DNA of 64,000 nt from Zea mays (GCF_902167145.1 NC_050096.1:267242622-267306621), one strand, 5' to 3'; shown: positions 11,601 through 24,168, counted from the first letter of the stretch. Numbers and translations are program-made. The notes: generated from the sequence alone by a model not told the origin.

Positions 11601-12021
11601 AATATTGACCAACTAAAATGCTTACTGCTCAACCATAGCCTCACCTTGTTATACCTGCATTAAAATTTTCCCCCACTTGCTGAGCCCCGACCATAAGTGA
11701 GCTCACCCTTGCTTATTTTGATCAGAGGGTGATGCTGGAGACTTTGATGGAGTTTTTGACGACGAGGAATTCTAAGTCTAACGATACACCGGTCAACTTC
11801 TTCTGGAAGATTGCCCAGTTGTTTACTTCCGCTTACTTTGATGTGATACTTGTTAAAGATACAATGTTTCAGATGATGTAATAAAGTATTATACTCTCTT
11901 TACGCCTTTATTGCATTGTCTTTTGATATATTACACTTGTGACGTCAACATATGTGTGGAAATCGATCCTGGCACACATATGGTATGCGCTCGGTTCTAC
12001 CCCCTGGAACCGGGTGTGACA
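8665..12021 (+). repeat. Tekay 5' LTR (3357 bp)
   Basis: TGTAACACC...GGGTGTGACA. It starts AT-rich, has a GC- and CT-rich block (about 8980-9480), then a TATA box and a long downstream part. Short ORFs in the GC-rich block look spurious; they recur in the 3' LTR with different lengths. Confidence 0.95.
9531..9537 (+). promoter_or_regulatory. TATA box of the Tekay 5' LTR
   Basis: TATAAAA after a CT-rich stretch, 866 bp into the LTR. The same motif is at 18851-18857 in the 3' LTR. It probably sets the start of the genomic RNA some 30 bases downstream. Confidence 0.7.
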
Positions 12022-12025
12022 GAAG

Positions 12026-12037
12026 TGGTATCAAAGC
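12026..12037 (+). other. Tekay primer-binding site
   Basis: TGGTATCAAAGC, four bases after the LTR end. This is the initiator tRNA-Met class with one variant base, common in chromoviruses. Confidence 0.85.
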
Positions 12038-12172
12038 TATGCTGACCCTAGGTCGTTAGATTAGTTAGAAATGGAAAGCCTAGTTGTTCAAAACTTGCTA
12101 ATTTCATTCCTATAAATTCCTTTATCAGTCTTACCTCTTTGAAATTCAACTAAGTTAACTCTTCTCTTATAG

Positions 12173-13183
12173 ATGGTTCGCACTCTCCAAACCACTCGCG
12201 TCAACACCAACTACGCCCCTCAGCCCCGGTAGATCCCGGTCTACCCAGTGGTAGTCGAGGAAGCTCCAGCGAATCTCCCTCCCGTCCAAGTGGAGAACGT
12301 GATCAACCTGGAGGACAGCTCGGAGGAGCAGTTGTCGACCCCCACCCCGTTGGCCGAGTCCCTGGCCTTCGCAGCTGGGTCATCGACGTCCGCATCGTCT
12401 GCACCAGCCTTCCAAGCACCTGCACCTGGAGGCGACGACCCCGACGACTCCGGAGACGGCGATGACGAGGATGACGACGACGTCGACGATGGAGAGGATG
12501 AGCACGTCCACGAGGAAGCTGACTACGCCTAGCAGGACAACTTCATGGGGATTGGTCCAGTTGTCGAACATTACACATCAATGTTCGAGACAGGACACTT
12601 TCCCAACCTGCTGCAGGCAGTGCTGCACGAGCTAGGAGCCTACGTCCGCCCCCTGTACGAGACGAGGCGAGTGAGCGAGCCTCCCCGGGCTTGCTATTAC
12701 ATCACTCGCATCCATGTCAGGGTAATGGACGCAGGTGACAGGGGATTCAGGACTCTGTCTGCTCACGAGTCCCTGATACCGCTGTCCACCTACGCTGCCT
12801 CTGTCAGCGACGCTGCCCGTCGGACCCTGTGGTCGCTTAGCCACACCTACCGGCAGTAGCTGCAGAACACGAGGTTCAGGCACCTTCCTCAGCGCCTGCG
12901 TGGAGAAAGCCAGACCAACATTGTCCCAGGTGAACCTGGTGAGGATCGCCTCAACACCCTAGCTGGTGTAGTGGCCGGTCTCAACACCGACCTGGACAGT
13001 GCCACTCTGGACCTCTACAGTGTGCACTTGGAGCTGGAGAATGCCCACGCCAGGATTGCAGCCCTGGAAGCCCAACTGCAAGGACTGGATCCGCCAGAAG
13101 CTCAGGTCCCCGCCGTGGCGTTGTCTCCTCCCCGCAAGAGGCTGCGCTATGGAGAGCCCGGATCCGTCACTAGGCTGCTTTAG
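12173..13183 (+). pseudogene. Accessory ORF upstream of Tekay gag (336 codons, three in-frame TAGs)
   Basis: A single reading frame from ATG 12173 to TAG 13181-13183, broken by TAG at 12230, 12530 and 12857 with no frame change. I do not recognise the family. Visible features: an acidic, Asp/Glu-rich stretch (codons about 83-118), a middle part with a compact globular look (codons about 125-230), a heptad-like segment near codons 270-305 (leucines and alanines spaced as in a short coiled coil), and a basic nuclear-localisation-like PPRKRLR near the end. It is sense-oriented, between the primer-binding site and gag, where standard Gypsy elements have only leader. Each stop is one C-to-T step from CAG, so the frame was probably open when the element moved. 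The function is unknown. Confidence 0.6.
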
Positions 13184-13437
13184 GAGTGTTGATCATGATG
13201 TAATAAGTTACGCTTCACGTTAGACGATGATACTCTCTTTATGTTATCATATTAATAAATATCAACCATGTGATGGTGATTGATTGAAATGTTTGATTTG
13301 GATCTTTGTTTGAGTGCAATGGTCTTATGGAATGATGGCCATAAGAACATATAAAAATTTTAAAACTTAGGTCATTTCCCCTCTAGAATCTTTTCTACTC
13401 CTCACTTTTCTAAGGACTTCACTTCCTAACAAAACAG

Positions 13438-16143
13438 ATGGTGAACCAACGTCAAGGACCTAACAACCGGAACCAGCGTGGACAACAAGCACCACCACCA
13501 CCGCCACCACCAAATCCCAATATGGAGCAGTTCATCGCCGCCCAAATGCAGATTCTGCAAGGACTTACTGCTGCGGTTCAGCAATTACAACAGAACCAAC
13601 AGAATCAGCAACCCCAGCAGCAGCAATATGCACCCCCGGCCAGAGATAAACACCGGGATTTCATGAGTCATCACCCGCCGACATTCTCTCATGCGGTTGA
13701 TCCCCTGGATGCCGATGACTGGCTCAAAGTCATTGGGAAGAAGCTGGACATCACTCAGTGCAACGACCGAGAGAAGGTCTTGTACGCCTCAGGAAGACTC
13801 GAGGGAGCTGCATCCGATTGGTGGGATGCCTTCACAGCGGCACATCCCAACGCTGATACCATAACCTGGCAGGAGTTCCAAGAGAACTTCCGCGCTCACC
13901 ACATCCCCTCTGGAATCATGAAGCTGAAGAAGAAGGAGTTCCTTTCCCTTACTCAAGGGAATATGTCTGTTAGTGAGTATCGTGATCGCTTCACTCAGCT
14001 TTCACGTTATGCCCCTGAGGAAGTGGACACTGATGAGAAGCGCCAAGAGCGTTTCCTGGAAGGATTGATTGGACCTCTGAACTATCAACTTCAGAGTCAC
14101 ACTTTTTCCAACTTCCAGACACTGCTGAACAAGGCAATTGGCCTTGAAAGCAAAAGGAAGGAGCTATCTGACCATAAGAGAAAATTCCAAGGTCAGTCCA
14201 GCAGGAACACCCGGCCAAACAATGCTCAAGGTTCGCAGTTCCGCTCTGGAAATCAGGGAGGAAATAATTATCAAGTGCAACGCTCTGGACAGCAAGGCCA
14301 GAGAAATAATCAGAATCAGAATCAACAAAGGAGCAACCCCCAGACCAACCAGAGGTCTGGTGGAAATTCACAGAACCGTCAGGGTGGCACCAACAACACT
14401 CAGGCCAGAAACAACACACCTGTCCAACCCAACGGCTGTTTCAAGTGCGGTGAACTAGGCCACTATGCCAACAATTGCCCAAGGCGCAACCAGCAAACAC
14501 CCCAAAGGAGCAACACTCAGAGAAATGACCAGAGCACCCCCGCTCGTGGATCTGCTCAGAACAAGACTCCGCAGAACCAGAGCCGAGGAAGGGTCAATCA
14601 CGTCACTGCGGAATCAGTGCCTGAGAATGCCGACATTGTGTATGGTATGTTCCTTGTTAACTCCATACCTGCATCAGTTTTATTTGACTCTGGAGCATCA
14701 CATTCATTTATAACTGAGTCATTTGTGGAAAAACATAACATACCTAAGTACCCTCTGAAGAGGATATTACACATTAGTTCACCAGGAGGTGACATGAAGG
14801 CCACACACTCATGCCCTCATGTTAATATCAAGATTCAAGGAATAGATTTTACAGTCGACCCAGTGGTCCTAGGATCCAACGGGATTGATGTGATTCTTGG
14901 ATGCAACTGGTTGAAAAGTTGTGATGGAGTGATACGGTGTGCCAACGGAACAATTACGTTGACAAGTCCTCAAGGTGAAAGAATCCAAGTCAACATAGAC
15001 AAGTCAACAGATGAAAAAGGGAAGACAGTGATCAATCACTTAGAAGAAAAGCCCTTGGAAAATATCAAAGTAGTGTGCGAATACCCAGAAGTATTTCCGG
15101 AGGAATTGCCAGGTATGCCACCTGACCGTGATATAGAGTTTTCTATTGAATTAGTACCCGGAACCGCACCTATCTCGAAAAGACCTTATAGAATGGATGT
15201 CAAAGATTTAGTAGAACTGAAGAAACAAATAGAAGAATTACTAGAAAAAGGTTTTATTCGCCCAAGTTCATCCCCTTGGGGAGCCCCAGTGCTATTTGTG
15301 AACAAGAAGGATGGTTCGAGGAGAATGTGCGTTGATTATAGAAGTTTGAATGAAGTAACCATCAAGAATAAATACCCACTACCTCGGATTGAAGATTTAT
15401 TCGATCAAATGAAGGGAGCTAAGATATTCTCGAAGATAGATCTGAGATCGGGATATCATCAGTTAAAGATTCGAGCAGAAGATGTACCGAAGACAGCCTT
15501 CACGACGAGATATGGATTATATGAGTTTTTGGTCATGTCATTTGGACTGACTAATGCACCAGCATACTTTATGAACTTGATGAATAAAGTGTTCATGGAA
15601 TATCTGGATCAGTTTGTGGTCGTATTCATTGACGACATACTGATATATTCTTCGAATGAAGAAACACACGAAGATCATCTAAGGCTAGTCCTACGAAAGC
15701 TTCGTGACAACCAACTGTACGCAAAATTCTCGAAGTGTGATTTTTGGTTGAAAGAAGTTGCTTTCTTAGGGCATATTGTTACCGATGGTGGAATTAAAGT
15801 GGACCCAGGAAAGATAAGTGAGATACTAAATTGGAAGCAACCCAAAGATGCGTCCAAGATCAGAAGTTTTCTTGGATTAGCAGGATACTATAGAAGATTT
15901 ATTGAAGGTTTTTCCAAGTTAGTGAAGCCTCTTACCTCTCTACTGGAGAAAGGCAAAGAGTTCAAATGGGATGAAGCTTGTCAGAGTTGTTTTGAGGAAC
16001 TCGAGAAGAGGTTAACCACTGCACCAATACTGGTAATGCCAGACATCCATAAGGGATTTGATGTGTATTGCGATGCATCACACCTTGGACTTGGATGTGT
16101 GCTAATGCAAGAAGGAAAGGTGATTGCTTATGCTTCAAGATAG
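13438..16143 (+). CDS. Tekay Gag-protease-reverse transcriptase (901 codons, to an amber stop)
   Basis: ATG at 13438 is chosen because it is the first in the frame and opens a Gln/Pro-rich N-terminus typical of this Gag. Domains in order: Retrotrans_gag-type capsid (about residues 65-220, with DWWDAF and SEYRDRF), a Gln/Asn-rich linker, a CCHC zinc knuckle ([15 protein letters not shown], about residue 335), an aspartic protease with DSGASH (about residue 420), then RT with [22 protein letters not shown] and the catalytic FIDD (about residue 730). The frame stops at TAG 16141-16143 between RT and RNase H, where relatives read through. The protein makes capsids, matures them and copies the RNA. 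The part made from this copy would lack RNase H and integrase. Confidence 0.92.
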   Translation: MVNQRQGPNNRNQRGQQAPPPPPPPNPNMEQFIAAQMQILQGLTAAVQQLQQNQQNQQPQQQQYAPPARDKHRDFMSHHPPTFSHAVDPLDADDWLKVIGKKLDITQCNDREKVLYASGRLEGAASDWWDAFTAAHPNADTITWQEFQENFRAHHIPSGIMKLKKKEFLSLTQGNMSVSEYRDRFTQLSRYAPEEVDTDEKRQERFLEGLIGPLNYQLQSHTFSNFQTLLNKAIGLESKRKELSDHKRKFQGQSSRNTRPNNAQGSQFRSGNQGGNNYQVQRSGQQGQRNNQNQNQQRSNPQTNQRSGGNSQNRQGGTNNTQARNNTPVQPNGCFKCGELGHYANNCPRRNQQTPQRSNTQRNDQSTPARGSAQNKTPQNQSRGRVNHVTAESVPENADIVYGMFLVNSIPASVLFDSGASHSFITESFVEKHNIPKYPLKRILHISSPGGDMKATHSCPHVNIKIQGIDFTVDPVVLGSNGIDVILGCNWLKSCDGVIRCANGTITLTSPQGERIQVNIDKSTDEKGKTVINHLEEKPLENIKVVCEYPEVFPEELPGMPPDRDIEFSIELVPGTAPISKRPYRMDVKDLVELKKQIEELLEKGFIRPSSSPWGAPVLFVNKKDGSRRMCVDYRSLNEVTIKNKYPLPRIEDLFDQMKGAKIFSKIDLRSGYHQLKIRAEDVPKTAFTTRYGLYEFLVMSFGLTNAPAYFMNLMNKVFMEYLDQFVVVFIDDILIYSSNEETHEDHLRLVLRKLRDNQLYAKFSKCDFWLKEVAFLGHIVTDGGIKVDPGKISEILNWKQPKDASKIRSFLGLAGYYRRFIEGFSKLVKPLTSLLEKGKEFKWDEACQSCFEELEKRLTTAPILVMPDIHKGFDVYCDASHLGLGCVLMQEGKVIAYASR

Positions 16144-17961
16144 TTGAGGAAACATGAGAAGAATTATCCTACACATGATTTGGAACTAGCGGCCGTAGTG
16201 CATGCTTTGAAGATTTGGAGGCACTATATGATTGGAAACAAGTGCAAAATCTTCACGGATCACAAAAGCTTGAAATATATATTCACTCAGAAGGAACTCA
16301 ACCTCAGACAGAGAAGATGGCTTGAGTTGATTAAAGATTATGATTTGGAAATACAATATCACCCCGGAAAAGCAAATGTAGTAGCTGATGCTTTGAGCCG
16401 TAAGGGTCAAGTGAACAACATCACTACTCGTTTGATGTCACAAGAATTGTGCTGGGAAATGGAACGACTCAACCTTGGATTTCTCAATAATGTAGAAGCA
16501 ACAGTGATGGAGGTCGAATCTACTTTGGAAGAAGAGATCCGTAAAGGACAAGAGTCCGATGAGAAGATTAAGGAAATTAAAACTTTGATTAGTTTGGGTA
16601 AAGCCCCAGATTTCACGGAAGATGAACAAGGCACAATATGGTTTAAGAAGAGAATCTGTGTACCGGAAATCGAGCATTTACGCCAACTTATTTTGAGAGA
16701 AGCTCATGATTCAGCTTACTCTATTCACCCTGGAAGTACAAAGATGTACCAGGACCTTAAGGAAAAGTATTGGTGGTACGGTCTGAAAAGAGATGTTGCT
16801 ACTCATGTTGCACTATGTGACGTGTGTCAGCGAGTTAAAGCCGAACACCAAAGACCAGCAGGATTGCTACAACCTCTCAAGGTACCGGAATGGAAATGGG
16901 AAGAAATCAGTATGGATTTCATAGTTGGACTACCCCGTACTCGAGATGGCTATGATTCAATATGGGTCATAGTAGACAGGTTAACTAAAGTAGCACACTT
17001 TATACCTGTGAAGACAACCTACTCAGGAGCCCAGTTAGCAGAGTTGTACATGTCGAGGATTGTTTGTCTGTATGGAGTACCGAAGAAGATCGTATCCGAT
17101 CGAGGAACCCAGTTTACCTCACGCTTTTGGAAAAGACTTCATGAGTCCATGGATACCAAGCTAAACTTTAATTCAGCTTATCATCCTCAAACGGATGGGC
17201 AAACGGAAAGAACGAACCAAGTGTTGGAAGATATGCTAAGAGCTTGCGCCCTAAAGCATGGTAGAAGCTGGGATAAAAGTTTGCCTTATGCAGAATTTTC
17301 GTATAACAACAGTTATCAAGCAAGTCTCAAAATGGCACCGTTTGAAGCACTATGTGGACGAAAGTGTAGAACACCGCTTTATTGGAATCAGACCGGAGAA
17401 AGTCAAGTATTTGGTCCAGAAATACTCCAAGAAGCCGAAAAACAAGTACAGATTATTAGAGAAAATTTGAAGACAGCACAGTCAAGACAGAAGAGCTATG
17501 CTGATAATAGAAGAAGAGAATTGATGTTTGAAGTAGGAGACTTTGTCTACCTTAAAGTTTCACCGATGAGAGGAATGAAAAGGTTTAAGGTTAAAGGAAA
17601 ATTATCACCTCGCTATATTGGGCCATTCAAGATTTTGGAAAGAAAAGGCGAAGTAGCCTACCAGTTAGAGCTACCCGATAGACTATCAGATGTGCATGAC
17701 GTATTTCACGTATCACAACTCAAGAAGTGCTTAAGGGTACCAGAAGAACAGCTACCCATGGAAGAACTGAATGTGAATGAGGATTTGACTTATTCGGAGT
17801 ATCCAGTCAGAATTCTGGAAACATCTCGCAGAATTACACGGAGTAAAGTCATTAACATGTGCAAGGTTCAGTGGAGTCATCATTCAGAAGATGAGGCCAC
17901 TTGGGAAAGAGAAGATGAACTCAGAGCAGAATTCCCCCAGTTATTCTCGGAAGTTTCTTAA
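16144..17961 (+). CDS. Tekay RNase H-integrase-chromodomain (605 codons)
   Basis: Same frame as the preceding ORF, separated only by one TAG, so originally one polyprotein. Residues 1-85: RNase H with [19 protein letters not shown] and VVADALSR. About residues 180-240: integrase HHCC zinc-binding domain ending [11 protein letters not shown]. About 255-410: DDE core with [16 protein letters not shown] and [10 protein letters not shown]. About 450-540: C-terminal [15 protein letters not shown] segment. The last 55 residues are chromodomain-like ([17 protein letters not shown]), which in this clade guides insertion to particular chromatin. Begins after TAG 16141 rather than at its own ATG, so independent translation is unlikely. 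Confidence 0.92.
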   Translation: MRKHEKNYPTHDLELAAVVHALKIWRHYMIGNKCKIFTDHKSLKYIFTQKELNLRQRRWLELIKDYDLEIQYHPGKANVVADALSRKGQVNNITTRLMSQELCWEMERLNLGFLNNVEATVMEVESTLEEEIRKGQESDEKIKEIKTLISLGKAPDFTEDEQGTIWFKKRICVPEIEHLRQLILREAHDSAYSIHPGSTKMYQDLKEKYWWYGLKRDVATHVALCDVCQRVKAEHQRPAGLLQPLKVPEWKWEEISMDFIVGLPRTRDGYDSIWVIVDRLTKVAHFIPVKTTYSGAQLAELYMSRIVCLYGVPKKIVSDRGTQFTSRFWKRLHESMDTKLNFNSAYHPQTDGQTERTNQVLEDMLRACALKHGRSWDKSLPYAEFSYNNSYQASLKMAPFEALCGRKCRTPLYWNQTGESQVFGPEILQEAEKQVQIIRENLKTAQSRQKSYADNRRRELMFEVGDFVYLKVSPMRGMKRFKVKGKLSPRYIGPFKILERKGEVAYQLELPDRLSDVHDVFHVSQLKKCLRVPEEQLPMEELNVNEDLTYSEYPVRILETSRRITRSKVINMCKVQWSHHSEDEATWEREDELRAEFPQLFSEVS

Positions 17962-17982
17962 TCTCGAGGATGAGATTCTTTT

Positions 17983-17994
17983 AAGAGGGGTAGG
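17983..17994 (+). other. Tekay polypurine tract
   Basis: AAGAGGGGTAGG directly before the 3' LTR; it primes plus-strand DNA synthesis. Confidence 0.85.
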
Positions 17995-17996
17995 TT

Positions 17997-20900
17997 TGTA
18001 ACACCACAAAAGCCATCAAATAAAAATAATGGATTTAGTTATTATATTAGGGTAATAATTTTTTTTAAGTGTTTAATTATTTATTTGCATTTTGATCATT
18101 TTCTTTCTATGTGCTTGCTTGATTCTCGGATGATTGTTATTAATTTCCCTTGAAAAAGAAATCCTAGTAACTAAACAATAATGAAGAAAAATAATAATTA
18201 TTAGTCTAAAAATAAGTATTCTATTTATAAATATTTTTGGTAAATTTTTTATGAATTTTTAGAGCTCTTTAAAAATGAATCCCGAAATTAGAAAAAAAAA
18301 CCTAAACCTAATCTAGCCGGCCCACCAGAGCCCAACTACTAACTCTAGCGCGCCCCTGCTGTTCCCAGCCGCCGCGCGCGTGTGCTGCCAAGCAGCAGCA
18401 GCCGCCACTCCCTCTGCTACTCCCTCACGTCCCTCTCTACTACTCACGTCTCTCTCCCTCACGTCTCTATCTCTCACTTCTCTCTCTCCCACTCTCTCCT
18501 CTCTCTGCTCTCTCGCGTGCAGGCGCTGGGCAGCCGCGCACGCCAGGGGCTCAAGCCGCCACCATCCCGCGCGTCCCCGCACTCGCCAGCGCCGCGCACG
18601 CTGAGCCGACCGGCCGCGCCGGCCCGCGCGACGCCGCAGCGGCAAGCAGCAAGCCCGCGACGCCCGCAGGCGAGCCGACCTCGTGCAGCGCGCACCCGAA
18701 ACCGCCGTCCGTTCGTCTCAGTGTTAAAGAGATTAATTTCTACCGTTTCTAACCTCCCTCATTCCTCCTCTCCATTACGTGCAGTAACAGCAGCACCATT
18801 GACAGCCTCTTGAATGACGCCAGTGACCTCTCCTCTCCCCTCCCTCTCTCTATAAAAGGGAACAGCAGAGCCTCTCCATTCCTGCCTACTCGAATTTGCC
18901 TCTCCCTCTAGCACTCCTCGCTCATCGCTAGTGCGTTGCCGTTCGTCGCCGGAGTGTGCCGTTCGTCGCCGGAGTTCGCCGGAGCCGCGTACTAGCTGTA
19001 CGTAGTCGAGCCCCGCTCTCCGTCGATCCGTCCCCGTCACACGCACGAACCCGAGGTTGTTGGCGACCCAAATTTATTTTATGTATTTTATAAAGTGCTT
19101 TCGATTCGATTCATGTGTTGTATAGTTCGTTTGTTGTAATATGAACACATGTGATTCCAATTTATGTATTTGTGTGCGCTACGGAATTTGTTAAAAATAT
19201 ACGATTAGTAGTGCACCGTGTTATTCCATGTAATCGATGCGTTGATTTTGGTTTAGAAAATATGGCGTAGATTTAATAGTCACACGTTGGTGATAAAAAT
19301 ACTAGATAAGAAATTATAGTCAATTTTGGTCACGATAAATTCTAGAAAACTATTTGGAGAATTATAGGTGCACTTTTGATGGATTAGAAACTGTATAGAA
19401 CTCATGTCAATTGAATATAGGATTTTAGAGGATTTATCTAATTATTTTATTAGCATATTTTTTTATAAAGAGAGGAGAAAATATCATTGGTAGATGGTAA
19501 AATAGGTTTTTGCTAGTCAAATAAACATGTTCGCAGATTTAGAACTTAAAATTGTTAGAGTACTAGTTTATGTCAAATAACCTCGTTAGAAAATGCTTAA
19601 TTAATAGTTTATAAGGATTTTTAGAATATTAATATTATTAAATTCATTTTTGCTATACTAACTAATTTGAGATAGAAGGAATAAAGGGTATTAATTTATT
19701 TATTAGTATTAAAAGATCATAAGTATTATTTAATTTCATTGATGGTGTTAAAATAAATTAATATTAGTTAAAATTATACTTATTGCACCCACTCCTAAAT
19801 TCACCATTAGGATTCACATTAATAGCTATAATTAAATTAATAAGTATTTACGCGATTAGTACGTAATTAAAATGTGATTAGTACGACGTGTTAATGTGCA
19901 TGTAATGGTGTATGATTATGTAATGGTGCATGTTTACTTATGGGTGTATACTCTATTTTTGTATGTGCGATGTGCGACTATAATAGAAGCGGACTGTGTG
20001 GTAGAGAATCCGAACTCGTTCGGGGACGACTCGCAAGACGCTGTTGAGCAAGGCAAGTGGATTCTCCCTCTGCATATTCTTTTTGTACCTACTCATTGCA
20101 TATAACAAATGTTTACTTTTTGATATATTGCATAATTTGATGGGTTTACCTAATTAAGGATTTCCTAGAGTTACTACCTGTATTCCTTGTTTTACCTGGG
20201 GAAAATTGTTAAGCTGTGCAAGATTTACGCTATCGCCCAACTTAATGATTCCTAATGTCACTCATTAATTGGTTTTAATGTTCCAAAATGTTAATTGGCA
20301 ATTATGACATTAACCCGATGGTTAAGATAACTTTATTACAAATTGGAACATGGAGTGACCACCCAGGATAACAGTGCAACCACGAGTGCTATCATGGCTC
20401 TGGCTTTGGTAATTAGCTCTATATGCTTAGTGCCTAGCAACCTTACCTGAAAGATGGGCAAGAGGGGGAGCGGTAGGTGCTGGCAGCCCACGTTAACATG
20501 GGGTCGTATTCTTGGCTAAGGTACTTCACCCAGGGGGCCACCACCATCATCTTAGAAACCTTAGCGGGTTGCTTCGTATTAAGTGTATTTTGTGAAAACC
20601 TCATAATGGATCCCTAGCCATTCACCTCGGCAGTGTCTAAGGGTCCGATCAACCCGGGCTAGATGGGATACATGGCTTGTGGGTAAAGTTGTACCACCTC
20701 TGCAGAGTGTAAAACTGATATATCAGCCGTGCTCCCGGTTATGAGCGACCTCGACTCCTCACATGATAATTGAACTTGAAGATGGAATTAAATTGAGATC
20801 CGATGATCTGCCAATAATTTGCTTAAGTGGTTTCACTTAAGTGTTTTTGCTATATTCATATTCCTTTGTTTAAATGGGATATTTGGGACTTACACTTATT

Positions 20901-21344
20901 AGTAAGACAGGTGTTGTTAATAAAATATTGACCAACTAAAATGCTTACTGCTCAACCATAGCCTCACCTTGTTATACCTGCATTAAAATTTTCCCCCACT
21001 TGCTGAGCCCCGACCATAAGTGAGCTCACCCTTGCTTATTTTGATCAGAGGGTGATGCTGGAGACTTTGATGGAGTTTTTGACGACGAGGAATTCTAAGT
21101 CTAACGATACACCGGTCAACTTCTTCTGGAAGATTGCCCAGTTGTTTACTTCCGCTTACTTTGATGTGATACTTGTTAAAGATACAATGTTTCAGATGAT
21201 GTAATAAAGTATTATACTCTCTTTACGCCTTTATTGCATTGTCTTTTGATATATTACACTTGTGACGTCAACATATGTGTGGAAATCGATCCTGGCACAC
21301 ATATGGTATGCGCTCGGTTCTACCCCCTGGAACCGGGTGTGACA
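17997..21344 (+). repeat. Tekay 3' LTR (3348 bp)
   Basis: Starts TGTAACACC and ends GTGTGACA. Nearly identical to 8665-12021, with scattered substitutions and small indels (for example one extra T near 18062 and a short deletion near 19580). Confidence 0.95.
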
Positions 21345-21349
21345 AATCA
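21345..21349. repeat. Target-site duplication AATCA, right copy (Tekay)
   Basis: Matches 8660-8664. Confidence 0.95.
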
Positions 21350-22253
21350 TTTTGATAAGGAATGGAAAATAGATTATTAAAGCATGGAAACTTTATAATA
21401 TGAACTAGGTTATTCCATGATGTATGCTTAATTTTGCTTACAAAACAAGAATAGATAATTCTTTAAGATTATGGGAATAAATCTAATTCATAACATGGAG
21501 AGCGATAAATAGAGAAGAGTCATATCTAATTTAAGCAAGAGGCAAAACAACATAAATCATTGGATTAACTCTTCTTTTCATGTTACATTACGCATCTCCA
21601 AAGAGAAACTTATTCTCTACATGTGAGACTACTTAGGTTATTTAGATAAAAACATTAGTCTCACGATTTCTAGTTATAAAGAGAGATTCCCTTTATAAGT
21701 GTCCTAAGGAATTAAATTCCTTACATGACACCTTATTCTTTTAAGAACATGGAATATCTCTCTATATCTCGAACATGGCAATAATAGAATGATTAGTGAA
21801 AAGCATGCCATGAGATACTTACAACAACTTAAAGCATGTAGATTGCCATGGTATAGAAATGATGAATACACAATCTACCATATGAGAGGAATTTCTTCAA
21901 GGAATGGTGACATAATTTAAAAACATTTGAAGTGCTTTTCTATGTGACTACACAAGACACATAAGAAATGATAATTTAAGATACTTGCACTTAAAAGCAT
22001 AAATGTTACCATCCTTTGGCTTTCCTCCATGTTGTAGGCCTTGTTGTTTCCGCACAGGATAATTCTTTATTTCCTACAACATCAATACTTTCCCCGAGAT
22101 GATATGAGTTTAATACATAGTAATTTGAAAAATAACCTTGGGTCAATCATGGATATAGATCATTGAAGATTGATAGCTTGAATTAATAAAGATTGAATTG
22201 ACTCTCTCAAGCACTCCAAAGCTTCATACCATCTCCTTCTCCTGCAAAGCTTG
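21350..22253 (-). other. C2 internal region downstream of gag, non-coding
   Basis: On the minus strand this follows C2 gag, where protease and integrase would start in F1 and F2. No DSG protease motif, HHCC or DDE motif is visible in any frame. It contains a second copy of the paired hairpins (about 21603-21664) also found at 7761-7823. Confidence 0.7.
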
Positions 22254-24133
22254 TCAAGCATATTTTGGTACCCATCGCTTGATGGGTCCATCAAGGTTAG
22301 TCAACAAAGATCTAGGAACCCAAAAGTCCTTTGTGTTAGCGCTTGGTAAACTCATTATCTTTCTAGCACAAGTTGCAATTTTGGGTTGCCCAGTTACATG
22401 TGAAATAATTGACAAGCCAGAAGTGGGGTTGTTACCAATGGGACAATCCTTGCATTGATGTCCCTTCTTTCGGCATATGTAGCAAAGTCGATCTTCAAGT
22501 CTTGAAGATTTCTTCTTTCCTGTTTCTTGCTTGCTACATGATTAGTTAATATTTTCTTTTCTAGCACTATGCCTTTTTGTTTCAAATATGGACAAGTTTT
22601 AATTAAGTGTCCCTTCTTTGAGCATTTAAAACAAAGTTTATCATCCTTGTTAATAATCAAGTCATTTTTAATATAGGGACATGACCTAATCGAGTGTCCC
22701 TTTTCCAAGCATTCACTACACTTCTTACTTCTCTTAGTATGAAGTGTGACTTGATTATTACCTTGGATGTTACCTTTTATGGAGGCATGATTGAGGCTTT
22801 TGGAAGAGGTATTGATTTTCTTCTTTTGTTCCTTCCTCTTGGCAATCCTCAAGTTCTTGACATTCTCTTCAAGGGATTTAGTGCATGCTACGGTTGTTCC
22901 CTTCTCAAGCTTCTTCACCATGTGATCACGATTATCTTGAGAAGGTTGAGCAAATCACTTCCCTCTAAGTTGTGTCAAGCTCATCTTTATCCTCTCATTT
23001 TCTTCTTGGAGCTTTTGATATGTATCATCTTTTGTTCCTGCAAATTCTAGCTCAAAGGAAGATTTGCTTGTCGACGGACAACAAGCATTAGCACATGGCA
23101 ATATAGTTTCAATTTGAATATATGTGCATGATTGAGATTGTTGGGATTTTAAGTTTTCTATTACAACCTCATGAGCAATATTTAATATGATATGATCATC
23201 CATAAGATTTTCATGAGAACATAGGAGCATATCATATTTTTCTTGAAAAGCTAGATTTTCATCTTTTAGCTTTTCTACTTGGTCCTTAAGCAAGGCATTC
23301 CTATTTACTAATTGAGCGATACAATGTAAAGCGTTATCTTGCTCAATTGAAATAGTTTCATACCTTTGGACCAAATCAACATGAGAGCACTTTAGCTCCT
23401 CATGTTCTTTAGTCAACTCATCAAAGTATAGCATTTTCATGGAGAGAACATTTTCTAGCCTTTGACAAGCTTCGCTTTGCTCTCTCGCTCTTTCTAGAAG
23501 TTTGAGCATGACCGCCTTATCTTCTTGGCTTAGGCGAGCGTAGAGTTGCATGAAGCTTCTTTCTTCCTCCTCATCCTCGTTTGTGCTTCCGCTATCATTT
23601 TCATTAGCCACACAACATTTGTGGGAATCGAAATGGGAATACAAACCTCTTGGAGAGGTGGATTCATCGTTTGGTCTCCATCGGTCATTTTCTTCTTCTT
23701 CCTTGCAAGGGTTAGTATCACAAAGACCAAAGGAAGTAGAAGCACAAAATGAACTATCATGTTTGGACTCATCAAATTTGATTTTAATTCTAGTCCAAAT
23801 ATCATGCGCATCAGGAATATGTTCATAATAATTCATTATGAAGGCATGATAATCTTCCTTGCTAAGAGAATTAACTAGGATGTCAAAAGCTAGATAGTTT
23901 AAGCGTATACATCTTTGATCTTCCTCGGAAATATTTTTATCATTATAGCTGGAGGGTATGATACTCTTGTCTAAAATTTGTTCTAATCGTGAATCTATGG
24001 TTCTAAAAGCTTTTATCACACTAGTAGACAATGAAGCATAATTAGAACAATCATCAAGTAAAATCTCAAGAGTTACCTCCTTGATTTTCTTCGGAGGTGT
24101 CTTCTTGTTCTTTTGGGATCTTCCTCGAGCCAT
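22254..24133 (-). pseudogene. C2 Gag (Sirevirus-like) with three zinc knuckles, broken
   Basis: Reads leftward from ATG 24133. The first 390 or so codons carry a diverged UBN2-type Gag domain (YHAFIMNYYEHIPDAHDIW), an acidic stretch and a long coiled-coil-prone middle (SQEDKAVMLKLLERAREQ onward). A TGA at 22955-22957 interrupts the frame, which then continues unchanged to two CCHC knuckles (CSECLEKGHSIRSCP, CFKCSKKGHLIKTCP). A frameshift near 22500 separates a third knuckle (CYICRKKGHQCKDCP) and the C-terminal FWVPR/RWVPK motif, ending at TGA 22254-22256. Three knuckles is unusual next to the single knuckle of F1 and F2. WVPK directly precedes pol in those elements; here nothing follows. Confidence 0.85.
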
Positions 24134-24168
24134 CACTTCGAGTTGTTAGACTCAATATGAAAACCCTA

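Larger units (their letters stand above)
8665..21344 (+). mobile_element. Tekay/Del-clade Gypsy chromovirus, complete (12.68 kb)
   Basis: Full-length element with TSD AATCA, LTRs of 3357 and 3348 bp, a tRNA-Met type primer-binding site, an accessory ORF, gag-pol with a C-terminal chromodomain and a polypurine tract. Gypsy domain order (PR-RT-RNase H-INT) plus chromodomain and very long LTRs fit the Tekay (Del) clade; the family name is from memory and tentative. The LTRs differ by a few tens of positions, mostly transitions, so the insertion is fairly young. Expression is probably crippled by four in-frame TAG codons (12230, 12530, 12857, 16141). Confidence 0.92.

Noticed and set aside
12026..12037. 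tRNA gene at the primer-binding sites
   Set aside because: Only 11-12 bases complementary to the tRNA 3' end; no cloverleaf.
12173..16143. Programmed amber read-through in Tekay
   Set aside because: The bases after the four TAGs differ (ATC, CAG, CTG, TTG) and do not fit a known read-through context; three fall in an accessory ORF. CAG-to-TAG decay is simpler, though not proved.
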